A stretch of DNA of 13,027 nt from JANPGR01 sp031424015 (GCA_031424015.1 JANPGR010000091.1:1-13027); one strand, 5' to 3'; counted from the stretch's first letter, positions 1 through 6,543 are shown. Notes: a model not told the origin generated them from the sequence alone. Numbers and translations are program-made.

Positions 1-188
1 AGCCTATCCCAATAGGGATTACGAATTTGAAACAGAGAGATTTCGAAGGAAAAATACAGAAATACGAATGAGCTGTACTATCAGTACAGAGAATGAGTAT
101 TTGTGTGTTTTTACGAGAAATAGCAAGTTTCAAATCGTAAAAGCCTTGTGTTCTTTTATAAAAGGCTGGTGCCTATTGGGATAGGCTC
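1..188. mobile_element. MITE-like hairpin element, family 1, copy A (left end clipped by window)
   Basis: The first copy of a roughly 189-bp non-coding element, missing only its first base. The ends are inverted repeats: (G)AGCCTATCCCAATAGG on the left and CCTATTGGGATAGGCTC at 172-188 on the right. The right end is followed by TAA at 189-191, matching the 3-bp duplications around the other copies. Inside is a nested second inverted repeat (TTACGAATTTGAAAC at 19-33 against GTTTCAAATCGTAA at 127-140). A central hairpin (CTGTAC at 73-78, GTACAG at 84-89) lies inside that, so most of the element can fold into one long stem. A shorter domain with its own AGCCTT/AAGGCT stem follows at about 141-166. 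It encodes no protein. It is probably a non-autonomous transposable element moved in trans; the transposase is not in the window. Confidence 0.8.
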
Positions 189-426
189 TAAGGGTTATTA
201 CTAGAACAACCCAAACAATACCAAGACCTTGTGTTGGTTTGATAGTTATATGTCTCTATTATAAACAAGTAGCATATATACCTTGTTCTACGTGAATTAA
301 TCCCTCCAAAAACCAACTCAAAAAGTAAACAGATCAAATCTCTGTCACAACAAAAACTATTAAAATACAGTTCAAATCAGTATTTGAATACTGTATTTTA
401 TTAGGTTTTATTTTTTAATTTCATAA
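187..426. other. Non-coding stretch with a strong hairpin
   Basis: I see no gene here. The clearest structure is the inverted repeat at 361-400: AAAATACAG-TTCAAAT pairs with ATTTGAATACTGTATTTT, with a two-base bulge and a 3-nt loop. It is followed by a T-rich run (TTAGGTTTTATTTTTT), so it could end plus-strand transcription. A weaker long-range pair joins TAGAACAA near 201 with TTGTTCTA near 284. No known RNA family is recognised. Confidence 0.4.
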
Positions 427-474
427 GAGCCTTGTATTCTTTTGTGAAAGAATAATATCTATTGGGATAGGTTC
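427..474. mobile_element. Minimal derivative of MITE family 1 (copy B, right-hand domain only)
   Basis: A 48-bp sequence matching only the last quarter of the family 1 element. It begins GAGCCTTGTATTC and ends ATTGGGATAGGTTC, with TAA on both sides (424-426 and 475-477). The right-hand TAA is shared with copy C, which abuts it. Complete copies contain an internal TAAAAGCC where this domain begins, resembling TAAGAGCC (target TAA plus left terminus) at the outer end. Copy B therefore looks like a deletion between these short direct repeats, or a minimal mobile unit. Confidence 0.65.
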
Positions 475-477
475 TAA

Positions 478-646
478 GAGCCTATCCCAATAGGGATTAC
501 GAATTTGAAACAAAGAGATTTCGAAGGAAAAATACAGAAATATGAATGAGCTGTACTATCAGTACAGAGAATGAGTATTTGTGTGTTTTTACGAGAAATA
601 TCCGGTTTCAAATCGTAAAAGCCTGATAGTTTTTATCAATAGGCTC
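478..646. mobile_element. MITE-like hairpin element, family 1, copy C
   Basis: A 169-bp copy of the family 1 element inserted directly against copy B. It is flanked by TAA at 475-477 and 647-649. The first 145 or so bases are nearly identical to copies A and D, including the inner inverted repeat and the CTGTAC/GTACAG central hairpin. The right domain is shortened: the usual GTGTTCTTTTATAAAAGGCT part and most of the right terminus are replaced by GATAGTTTTTATCAATAGGCTC. Its right terminal repeat is therefore degenerate and it may no longer be mobile. Confidence 0.78.
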
Positions 647-649
647 TAA

Positions 650-1063
650 GGAAAAATCACACCTGGTAGACTAGGTATGCAAAATAAAACCTCTATAGAG
701 TGCGGTTATAACCAAATATTTTACTTTAAAAGTTTTTTTAAAGGTTTTTCCACATCAATAACGCAATAAAATCACCTTAGATTAGTGAGATTACTTTACT
801 ATTACGATGAGTCATACATCTTTTTTTCCAAAGGAAAAACACTAAGATATAGGAATATCTCTCTATCAGGAAGAATTCTTTATGAGAACCCTTACTTACC
901 TGTTATGACCATCAAAAGTTACTAGATACAACCTAAACCATAGCACAAGAAAAACGGCTATGTATAGTCATATGTAGTGTAAATTTTACAGAAACCGGAT
1001 CGAGATATTATCCCGATTGATTTCTGCTCATATTGTATAAACGTATTGTGTATAAAATATTTT
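650..1063. other. Intergenic stretch, no gene recognised
   Basis: About 410 bp of AT-rich sequence with stops in all frames. Small inverted repeats are visible: GGTTATAACC near 703-712, and CATAGC/GCTATG around 937-962 with a 12-nt loop. There is a DnaA-box-like TTTTCCACA near 747. I cannot assign any of these a function, and I see no tmRNA, RNase P, SRP or rRNA signature. Confidence 0.35.
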
Positions 1064-1492
1064 TCATACTAATATTGGTGTACTATTCATAATAAATCTA
1101 CAAGGGACTATCTCTTTATTTTTTACAAGAGCACCTCGATACAAAAAAGATACATTCAGTATCAAGAGTATTTTCTTGCAATACATCTCGAGAAAATTTT
1201 CATTCAGAAAATATTTATATTTTACAATAGACACAAACCATGACTCTGATCTATTTTGAATACTACAACACAGTGATATAATGTTTGCTATATTTATTTG
1301 CAAATATTGTATCTTCTCTGAAAAAACTCTTTGGGTCTTATTTTGTATTGAGAATACAGTGTTTATACTTTTATTATCTAGTATTTTATAATCTTGATTT
1401 TTTCTCAGTCTATTATTATCTGAGTAGATTAATAAAGAAAAAGCTGCAAAACTATTCTGCGTAAAAAATTGAATGCTTTTAAAACCATTCAT
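1064..1492 (-). CDS. Doubtful small hypothetical ORF (142 aa)
   Basis: An open frame of 142 codons in an otherwise gene-free region. The predicted protein is rich in I, N, S, K and F, has five cysteines, and shows no motif or domain I recognise. That is what a chance ORF in AT-rich DNA looks like. The one point in favour is the start. CATACT (1501-1506) lies 8 bp before the ATG with TTGTCT (1524-1529) 17 bp further upstream, the same -10-to-ATG spacing seen at dnaA, dnaN, secE and yraN. The same bases also form a palindrome (1490-1506). There is no Shine-Dalgarno. I lean towards it not being a real gene. Confidence 0.2.
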   Translation of the reverse strand: MNGFKSIQFFTQNSFAAFSLLIYSDNNRLRKNQDYKILDNKSINTVFSIQNKTQRVFSEKIQYLQINIANIISLCCSIQNRSESWFVSIVKYKYFLNENFLEMYCKKILLILNVSFLYRGALVKNKEIVPCRFIMNSTPILV

Positions 1493-1547
1493 ACTGGTAC
1501 AGTATGACGCATAGAAATCTAAAAGACAATATTGATTTTATTTTTTC

Positions 1548-1556
1548 TGTGGATAA
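1548..1556 (-). promoter_or_regulatory. Perfect DnaA box downstream of map
   Basis: TGTGGATAA on the plus strand is the exact complement of the canonical DnaA box TTATCCACA. It lies 19 bp beyond the map stop codon, isolated from the two box clusters near dnaA. It could titrate DnaA or be a chance match. Confidence 0.45.
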
Positions 1557-1574
1557 GGTATAGACGTCATTACA

Positions 1575-2396
1575 TTATCCTTTATATCTGTCGCTTACTC
1601 TGGTTATTATTTCTGGTGTTTTGTCTGTTATAATAATTGTATGTTCCCAGTGGGCCGCTCTTTTACCAGACCGAGTAATAACAGTATACTCATCATCCAA
1701 AAAGACAACATTTTCTGAACCTATAGTAATCATAGGTTCAATTGCCAGTACCATCCCCTTCTTTAATTCCATTTCTCTCGCTATCTTGTTTGATTTCATT
1801 GCAAAATTTGGAACATAAGGGTCTTCATGAACCTGGTATCCGACTCCATGCCCTGATAACTCTCTCACTATTCCATATCTTTTTTGTATAAATGACTGTA
1901 TAGCTCTCCCTGGGTCGAGATTAGTATTACCAACAATACACTCATTAATACCAATATACATTGATTCTTCTGTTATTTTAATCAAATCTCTATCCTGAGA
2001 ACTACCAACAGAATCTCCTCCAACTAGCGCAGAAACAGCATGGTCTGTATAGAGTCCTTTGTATTTCAACCCGCAATCAATCGTTACGAGATCTCCTTGT
2101 TGTAAAACTATATCTGTTTTGGGTATCCCATGAACTATTTCATCATTTACAGAAATACAAATAGAAGCAGGAAAAGGTCGCGATACACCATAAGGCTTAT
2201 AATTAAGAAAAGATGACTCACCACCTGCTTTTGAAATCAGGATTCTGGCTTGTTTATCAATATCCATCGTCGACATGCCAGGTTGCATATATCTAATCAA
2301 GCTCTGCACAATAAAAGCCAGTCTTGCACCCCCCTCTCGCAAAATCTCTAGCTCTTTCTCAGTTTTTATAAAAGTATCTTTTTTATCGTGTGCCAT
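1575..2396 (-). CDS. map: Methionine aminopeptidase, type I
   Basis: Cytosolic metalloprotease that removes the initiator methionine from new proteins after deformylation. The 273-aa length fits a type I enzyme with a short N-terminal addition. All five metal ligands of the pita-bread fold are visible: D107 (TIDCGL), D118 (YTDHA), H183 (SGHGVG), E220 (AIEPM) and E251 (WEHT). The substrate-contacting histidine is H89 (IVHG), and a second H190 lies in YQVHEDP. The ATG at 2394-2396 gives MAHDKKDTFIKTE, a normal start. AAAGGG lies about 7 nt upstream and is a weak ribosome-binding site, unlike the leaderless neighbours. The gene lies downstream of nusG but is separated from it by a terminator hairpin and a miniature element, so it is probably transcribed on its own. 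The upstream region carries two exact DnaA boxes. Confidence 0.96.
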   Translation of the reverse strand: MAHDKKDTFIKTEKELEILREGGARLAFIVQSLIRYMQPGMSTMDIDKQARILISKAGGESSFLNYKPYGVSRPFPASICISVNDEIVHGIPKTDIVLQQGDLVTIDCGLKYKGLYTDHAVSALVGGDSVGSSQDRDLIKITEESMYIGINECIVGNTNLDPGRAIQSFIQKRYGIVRELSGHGVGYQVHEDPYVPNFAMKSNKIAREMELKKGMVLAIEPMITIGSENVVFLDDEYTVITRSGKRAAHWEHTIIITDKTPEIITRVSDRYKG

Positions 2397-2452
2397 AAAT
2401 TATCCCTTTAATTTAATCATATTAAATCATTTTTGTAAATAAAAATTGTCTT

Positions 2453-2492
2453 TTATCCACATAAAGATGACTTTTACACAGGGTTATACACA
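2453..2492. promoter_or_regulatory. DnaA boxes upstream of map
   Basis: Three boxes in the same orientation lie within 40 bp: TTATCCACA at 2453-2461 (perfect), TTTTACACA at 2472-2480 (one mismatch to TTATNCACA) and TTATACACA at 2484-2492 (perfect for TTATNCACA). They sit 57-96 bp before the map start and beside the nusG terminator. DnaA control of map, or DnaA titration, is inferred from position only. Confidence 0.5.
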
Positions 2493-2523
2493 AAAACGAC
2501 ACAGGATTTTCTGTGTCGTTTTT
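2492..2523. terminator. Rho-independent terminator (original nusG terminator)
   Basis: AAAAACGACACAG at 2492-2504 and CTGTGTCGTTTTT at 2511-2523 form a perfect 13-bp stem with a 6-nt loop GATTTT, A-run on one side and T-run on the other. It can work in both directions but serves the minus-strand secE-nusG operon. Without the element at 2530-2659 it would start only 4 nt after the nusG stop codon, so it appears to have been pushed away by that insertion. Confidence 0.85.
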
Positions 2524-2529
2524 CTTTTA

Positions 2530-2659
2530 GAACCTATCCAATAACCCATAGCGAACCCTCTTCACAAGAAAAATAACGACTGAAAGGAGTATATTTCCCG
2601 ACAGGGGAAGAAAAGCGCCGTAGGACGCGTGGGTGAGTCTTGGGTTATTGGATAGGTTC
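2530..2659. mobile_element. MITE-like element, family 2, inserted at the nusG stop codon
   Basis: A 130-bp non-coding element with perfect 19-bp terminal inverted repeats: GAACCTATCCAATAACCCA at 2530-2548, and its exact complement at 2641-2659. It is flanked by a 3-bp direct repeat TTA (2527-2529 and 2660-2662); the right TTA is the nusG stop codon read on the minus strand. The interior is more GC-rich than its surroundings and has small hairpins such as TTCCC/GGGGAA. It shares only the outermost GARCCTATCC and the TTA-type target with family 1, so both may use the same transposase. No transposase gene is present here. Confidence 0.82.
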
Positions 2660-3202
2660 TTAGAGTTTTCTCACCTGAAGAAAATCAAGCTCAACAGGTG
2701 TTTCTCTTCCAAAGATCGAGATCATCGCCTGCAGTCTACCAGTATCGTGGATAATTTCTGTTACTGTACCGTATTGGTCTTTAAATGGACCTTCTAACAC
2801 CTGAATTTTATCATTCACAGTAAAATCAGCCTGATGAATCATTTTTGTATTCGTAGCACGAGAAAATATTGCATCAATCTCTGATTGAGTCAGCGGTACT
2901 GGACGTGTCCCTGCACCAACAAAACCAGTAACCCTAGGTGTGTTACGGACAACATACCACGAATCATCTGTAACTATCATATCTACGAGAACATATCCTG
3001 GGTATACTTTTTCAGCAACCTCTACTCGTTTTGATCCTTTTATTTTAATACTTTTTTCAACAGGAACAAGTACTTCAAAAATAGTGGATTCCATATTTAG
3101 TGATTCTATACGTTGCTTTAAATTACGAGCAACAGCATCCTCATACCCTGCATAGGTATGAATTGCGTACCAATTGCGTTCATTATTGTCTTGGTATTTC
3201 AT
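2660..3202 (-). CDS. nusG: Transcription termination/antitermination factor NusG
   Basis: General elongation factor that rides on RNA polymerase, couples to the ribosome and assists Rho. The 180 aa match the usual length. The NGN domain occupies residues 10 to about 105 (WYAIHTYAGYEDAV at 11-24, YPGYVLVDM at 67-75, VRNTPRVTGFVG at 85-96). The KOW domain follows at about 128-180 (VNDKIQVLEGPFKDQYGTVTEI, then GRETPVELDF). The gene starts 3 nt after the secE stop and forms the conserved secE-nusG operon. No ribosomal protein genes follow. Instead, a miniature mobile element begins exactly at the TAA stop codon, which now doubles as one copy of the element's target duplication. The protein itself looks intact. 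Confidence 0.97.
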   Translation of the reverse strand: MKYQDNNERNWYAIHTYAGYEDAVARNLKQRIESLNMESTIFEVLVPVEKSIKIKGSKRVEVAEKVYPGYVLVDMIVTDDSWYVVRNTPRVTGFVGAGTRPVPLTQSEIDAIFSRATNTKMIHQADFTVNDKIQVLEGPFKDQYGTVTEIIHDTGRLQAMISIFGRETPVELDFLQVRKL

Positions 3203-3205
3203 ATA

Positions 3206-3394
3206 TTATTTTACTATTTGAGCCAACAACCCTAACCCCTTTAAAAGCCCAAAATCAACAGCCCCGAGTATATATGCCATACACAGAGTGAATAGAGCAA
3301 CTAATACTGTAAAAATTACTGTTTTTCTTACTGTAGGCCACTGTACGTGACTCATTTCATTTCGAGTTTCTTTGATATAGGAAAGTAATGCCAT
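3206..3394 (-). CDS. secE: Preprotein translocase subunit SecE
   Basis: Small membrane subunit of the SecYEG channel. From the ATG at 3392-3394 the protein is 62 aa. It has an amphipathic N-terminal helix (SYIKETRNEMSHVQWPT, the conserved SecE hallmark before the membrane helix) and one transmembrane segment (VIFTVLVALFTLCMAYILGAV). A longer GTG start at 3412 is possible, but it adds MVLWVY, which SecE proteins lack. The ATG is preferred because a -10-like TATTAT (3403-3408) lies exactly 8 bp upstream, with TTTACT 16 bp before it, predicting a leaderless transcript. nusG follows after 3 nt and is presumably co-transcribed. Confidence 0.92.
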   Translation of the reverse strand: MALLSYIKETRNEMSHVQWPTVRKTVIFTVLVALFTLCMAYILGAVDFGLLKGLGLLAQIVK

Positions 3395-3402
3395 ATAAAC
3401 CC

Positions 3403-3430
3403 ATAATACCACAGTTACTTTGAAAGTAAA
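3403..3430 (-). promoter_or_regulatory. Promoter of secE-nusG, probably leaderless
   Basis: On the minus strand TTTACT (3425-3430) and TATTAT (3403-3408) are separated by 16 bp. The -10 is followed by 8 bp and then the secE ATG, so transcription would begin at or within a base or two of the start codon. Confidence 0.55.
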
Positions 3431-3441
3431 TACATTGGGGG

Positions 3442-3457
3442 GGTTCTTTTTAGAACC
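3442..3457. repeat. Small hairpin beside a run of seven G
   Basis: GGTTCT TTTT AGAACC forms a 6-bp stem between the end of the dnaN operon and secE, next to GGGGGGG at 3437-3443. There is no T-run on the minus strand, so it is not a standard terminator. GGTTC and GAACC resemble the outermost bases of the mobile elements nearby, so it may be a remnant, but this is weak. Confidence 0.35.
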
Positions 3458-3461
3458 TGCT

Positions 3462-3728
3462 CTATACTACAATAATATTCCGAACTGAAAAGTTATAAGA
3501 ATTATCATTAATATAACCTAACAAGTTAGGAATTTCAGATAAAATTAACTGTTTTTCACTGTGTGATATATGTATTATCCTCATAGAAGTACTAGTAACT
3601 TGTATATTCTTATAAGAAAGGGTTATTTTTAAAAAATCATTACAGATAGCAATACCCCTTGTAGCAAGAATATGCTCTCGAGAGAGGATCACAGGTAAAG
3701 ATAATAATGAATCGCCAATGTGTTTCAT
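3462..3728 (-). CDS. Small conserved-position protein, possibly DciA/DUF721-like
   Basis: An 88-aa protein that I do not recognise with confidence. It begins 7 nt after the dnaN stop codon and is surely co-transcribed with it. The second half has a beta-strand pair followed by a helix (FLKITLSYKNIQVTS, then MRIIHISHSEKQLILSEI). That loosely fits the C-terminal half of DUF721/DciA proteins, where a strand carrying the L-V pattern precedes a helix with regularly spaced leucine and isoleucine. In many bacteria a DUF721 gene lies a little beyond dnaN in the dnaA-dnaN-recF-gyrB block, which agrees with the position. DciA loads replicative helicase in bacteria without DnaC. Gene reality is likely; the DciA assignment is a guess. 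Confidence 0.6.
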   Translation of the reverse strand: MKHIGDSLLSLPVILSREHILATRGIAICNDFLKITLSYKNIQVTSTSMRIIHISHSEKQLILSEIPNLLGYINDNSYNFSVRNIIVV

Positions 3729-3735
3729 ATTTTTA

Positions 3736-4836
3736 CTATCTACTAACAGGCATTAAGAGCGCCCTAAAAGAAATATCTTCTGGAGAAGTTATAATAATCG
3801 GCTTATTCCCTTCTGTACAAGAAATAATTATTCTCTGTACAGTCAGAGAATGAAGAATCTTACTCAGAGAACTCGTATTTACCTTTAAAATATGAGAATC
3901 TCCTGTACAGAGGGATCTTACAGATGCGGTTCCTCTTCCTTTTTCATTATAATCTGTAATAAACATACACATTCCACTATCAGAATCTGGGTGGAGTTCT
4001 ATTTTTGGGAACTGCGCGTCGGTAAAAGGTTGGATAACTCGCAATGCATTTTGAATATCATCTCGAGACATTTCGATGGTCATATTTGATTGCTTTGGTA
4101 TTATTTGTTCATAATCAGGATAAGATCCCTGAATTGTCCTTATAATCAAAGTGCAAAATTCTGACTGTATCATCCCAACCCCTTCACCTAATATTAGTTT
4201 GCATTTTTGTATTGGAGATATAATTTTCACAATATCGAGGATATATTTCTGTGGAATTAACACTGATTTATCTTCACTCAGCAATGTTGGTGTTTTATAC
4301 TCAACAAGAGTAAAACTATCTGTAGCAACAGAGATAAACATAGAGTTTCGCGCGTAAAGGTATACAGCTGACAATTCAGGTCGTATGTCAGTAGTTGCAC
4401 ACGCAAATGATACACGCGTCAACATAGTCGCTAAATCTGCGCCACTCCCAACATACCATTCATCACCTATGATAGGATCTACTGCCTCTATCTCACTACT
4501 AGACACTGTTTTTATCTCTGCTAGAGAATTCCCTACTCTACAATAGAGAACTTCATTTTCGTAAGAAAATTCCACCATACCCTTCTGAAAAGAACTCATG
4601 AAATTTACCAAAACAACGGGATCTACAGCAATTTTAGCGGTTTCACCTGAATCATTTTGAATAGGTACACTATATCTACAAGAAATACCTACCCCATGAG
4701 CAGTTACTATGCATTCTGCTTGCTGAAAATCCAGCAAAAGATAACTCAAATATGGCTGAGAAGGATGTTTTGTAGGTATTTTTGCAATAACTTGTAGTAT
4801 ATTCCCCAGAATTTCCAGTGAAGTAGTTGATTTCAT
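3736..4836 (-). CDS. dnaN: DNA polymerase III sliding clamp (beta subunit)
   Basis: Ring-shaped processivity factor that encircles DNA and tethers polymerase III, repair and mismatch proteins. The 366 aa give the usual three-domain length. Recognisable landmarks are the FACATTDIRPELSAVYL segment (145-160, clamp domain II), GSYPDYEQIIP (237-247, entry to domain III) and the C-terminal ALLMPV motif that lines the peptide-binding pocket. The ATG at 4834-4836 is preceded at exactly 8 bp by TATAAC (4845-4850), predicting a leaderless message. That hexamer overlaps a DnaA-box-like TTATACACC (4846-4854), so DnaA could influence dnaN. It lies downstream of dnaA across a 300-bp intergenic region with more DnaA boxes, and has the small gene above just behind it. 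Confidence 0.97.
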   Translation of the reverse strand: MKSTTSLEILGNILQVIAKIPTKHPSQPYLSYLLLDFQQAECIVTAHGVGISCRYSVPIQNDSGETAKIAVDPVVLVNFMSSFQKGMVEFSYENEVLYCRVGNSLAEIKTVSSSEIEAVDPIIGDEWYVGSGADLATMLTRVSFACATTDIRPELSAVYLYARNSMFISVATDSFTLVEYKTPTLLSEDKSVLIPQKYILDIVKIISPIQKCKLILGEGVGMIQSEFCTLIIRTIQGSYPDYEQIIPKQSNMTIEMSRDDIQNALRVIQPFTDAQFPKIELHPDSDSGMCMFITDYNEKGRGTASVRSLCTGDSHILKVNTSSLSKILHSLTVQRIIISCTEGNKPIIITSPEDISFRALLMPVSR

Positions 4837-4844
4837 ATATCAAA

Positions 4845-4854
4845 GTTATACACC
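4845..4854 (-). promoter_or_regulatory. dnaN -10 element overlapping a DnaA-box-like site
   Basis: TATAAC on the minus strand ends 8 bp before the dnaN ATG. The same bases read TTATACACC on the plus strand, one mismatch from TTATNCACA. No convincing -35 is visible (TACTGT at 17 bp is weak). Confidence 0.45.
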
Positions 4855-4893
4855 AAGAGACTCTAAAACAGTATCTATTAGGGGTGTGATTTG

Positions 4894-5088
4894 TGTGGAT
4901 TATGTATATTAGGCTTGTATATAAGGGTATTAGAATATAGTAACCCTGTGAATAAATCCTCGTCTCTGTGTGGAATAGTAACCATTTACACTGAAGGTGA
5001 AAGTTCTAAAAGATTCTTGTGTACAACTCTCAGGATATACACAGTCTGAGGGAAGATTATCCCCAAGATATCTATCAACCTATCCACA
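4894..5088. other. dnaA-dnaN intergenic DnaA boxes, candidate origin part
   Basis: The 300 bp between dnaN and dnaA hold scattered boxes in both orientations: TGTGGATTA (4894-4902), TGTGAATAA (4947-4955, exact complement of TTATNCACA), TGTGGAATA (4969-4977), ATATACACA (5035-5043), TTATCCCCA (5057-5065) and CTATCCACA (5080-5088). Most have one mismatch. This is the position of the origin, or of its unwinding half, in many bacteria. No clean AT-rich 13-mer repeats stand out here. Confidence 0.6.
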
Positions 5089-5118
5089 GGGGTGGATCGA
5101 GTTTGTAACGTTGATAGT

Positions 5119-5150
5119 AAAAACCTCCAGCGTATCTCTAGAGGGTTTTT
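5119..5150 (-). terminator. dnaA terminator overlapping the stop codon
   Basis: On the minus strand AAAAACCCTC (5150-5141) pairs with GAGGTTTTT (5127-5119), one bulged C. The left arm encodes the last codons and meets the TAG stop at 5138-5140. The T-run follows the stem, so it should end dnaA transcription before the intergenic DnaA boxes. Confidence 0.75.
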
Positions 5151-6466
5151 AACATAGATCGCAAAGTTTCTACTTCTTGGGTCACTGAGGCTGCGGCCTT
5201 TATTTCGTTAGTTATTTTTTCACACGAGTGGATAACTGTCGTATGATCTCGTCCCCCCATGCGTTTTCCTATAAAAGGAAAGGAAAAATTATAATCCTCG
5301 CGTAACAAATACATTGCGACCTGTCGCGCATGAACAATTTCCTTGCGTCTAGTTGACTCAGAGAGGGTTTCTGCTTTGAGATTATAGAAATCAGACACAA
5401 TATCAACAACTTCTTCAAAAGAAACCTTCTTTTTAGATTGTTGAGTATGTCTCAAAATTCCTTTTATGTCATTAATATTTACCGCTCTTTTGTGAAGCAT
5501 GGTATGACTGACGAGGGTCTGCATGATTCCTTCGAGTTCTCGAATACTACCAGGGGCATTTTGTGCTATATATTCACAAACATCACCCTCACACGCGATA
5601 CCTAAGGTGGCTCTCTTTGTCTCTAAAATGGCCATTTTACACTCTAAATCAGGCTCCATGACCTCTACTATCATTCCAGCCCCAAAACGTGTTTTTAGAC
5701 GGTCTTCTAGTCCTGTGATGAGGTGTGGATGTTTATCAGAGGAAAAGATGATTTGATTATTTCTATCATGAAATGTATTAAAGAGATGAAAGAGCTCTTC
5801 TTGGGTTCTGTCTCGACCGGAAAGGAATTGAATATCATCCATTATAAGGATATCGTAATTTCTATATTTTTCTTTGAATGAATGCGCATTCCCCTTTTGA
5901 ATAGAAAGGATAAGATCACTACTAAATCGATCAGCAGATACATAGTAGATTTTTAAATGAGGATTTTGAGCCTTGAGGGCATTCCCCACTGCTTGCATAA
6001 TATGGGTTTTACCTAATCCACTACTTCCATAGAGATAGAGAGGGTTGTAAATCCCTGGATTTTCTATGGTTGCAATAGCTGCAGAATGAGCGAGTTCATT
6101 AAATTGTCCAACAATAAAGGAGTCAAAAGTGTAACGAGGGTTCAGATTATCCTCTTTGTTTACATAGAGGTTGTGAATTGGTAATTGTGGTGCACGAGGT
6201 TTGTCAGATTGACGAATCTTATGATTTCCTACCACATAATCAATAGATCGTATTGCTGGATTTATCTCACGCATACAACGTAAAATGGATTTTTGGAATT
6301 TATCAATGAACCAGTCTTTAGTAAATGGATTAGGTACTCGGATAAATACTACCCCCCTATCTTCGTATTCTGGAATAATATCCTTGAACCACATCTCAAA
6401 GTTAGCGCTCGATACTTCTTTGCGGATCATCTCCATTGTCTTTCCCCACAATTCTATAATATCCAT
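5138..6466 (-). CDS. dnaA: Chromosomal replication initiator DnaA
   Basis: AAA+ ATPase that binds DnaA boxes, melts the origin and recruits helicase; also a transcription regulator. The 442 aa are typical. Domain I (about 1-80) begins with ELWGKTMEMIRKEVS and contains the W-F motif region (FEMWF). Domain II is a short linker. Domain III has Walker A GSSGLGKT (147-154), Walker B ILIMDDIQF (206-214) and the sensor/arginine-finger region GLEDRLKTRF (252-261). Domain IV ends with the DnaA signature GGRDHTTVIHSCEKI (404-418) that reads the box. All key residues are present. The ATG at 6464-6466 is supported by an unusually good promoter ending 8 bp upstream. A terminator overlaps the stop codon. 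dnaN lies downstream, and yraN lies upstream in the same direction. Confidence 0.98.
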   Translation of the reverse strand: MDIIELWGKTMEMIRKEVSSANFEMWFKDIIPEYEDRGVVFIRVPNPFTKDWFIDKFQKSILRCMREINPAIRSIDYVVGNHKIRQSDKPRAPQLPIHNLYVNKEDNLNPRYTFDSFIVGQFNELAHSAAIATIENPGIYNPLYLYGSSGLGKTHIMQAVGNALKAQNPHLKIYYVSADRFSSDLILSIQKGNAHSFKEKYRNYDILIMDDIQFLSGRDRTQEELFHLFNTFHDRNNQIIFSSDKHPHLITGLEDRLKTRFGAGMIVEVMEPDLECKMAILETKRATLGIACEGDVCEYIAQNAPGSIRELEGIMQTLVSHTMLHKRAVNINDIKGILRHTQQSKKKVSFEEVVDIVSDFYNLKAETLSESTRRKEIVHARQVAMYLLREDYNFSFPFIGKRMGGRDHTTVIHSCEKITNEIKAAASVTQEVETLRSMLKTL

Positions 6467-6474
6467 ATCTTTGA

Positions 6475-6503
6475 ATTATAGAGAGGTTTTCCACAATATG
6501 CAA
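6475..6503 (-). promoter_or_regulatory. dnaA promoter with a DnaA box in the spacer
   Basis: On the minus strand TTGCAT (6498-6503), a 17-bp spacer and TATAAT (6475-6480) make the best promoter in the window. Only 8 bp separate the -10 from the ATG, predicting a leaderless message. A DnaA box TTTTCCACA (6487-6495, one mismatch) sits inside the spacer, so DnaA binding would block polymerase and give negative autoregulation. Confidence 0.7.
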
Positions 6504-6543
6504 ATAGCCTAGATAAATATAGTGTTGTATAGTATTTCAATTT

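Noticed and set aside
1..650. Repeated units considered as a CRISPR array
   Set aside because: The repeats are about 190 bp long with inverted ends and target duplications, and there are no regular short repeats and spacers.
1621..1818. Plus-strand ORF over map, and similar plus-strand ORFs over nusG, dnaN, dnaA, yraN, xth and xer
   Set aside because: They are mirror frames of well-supported genes and show no domains.
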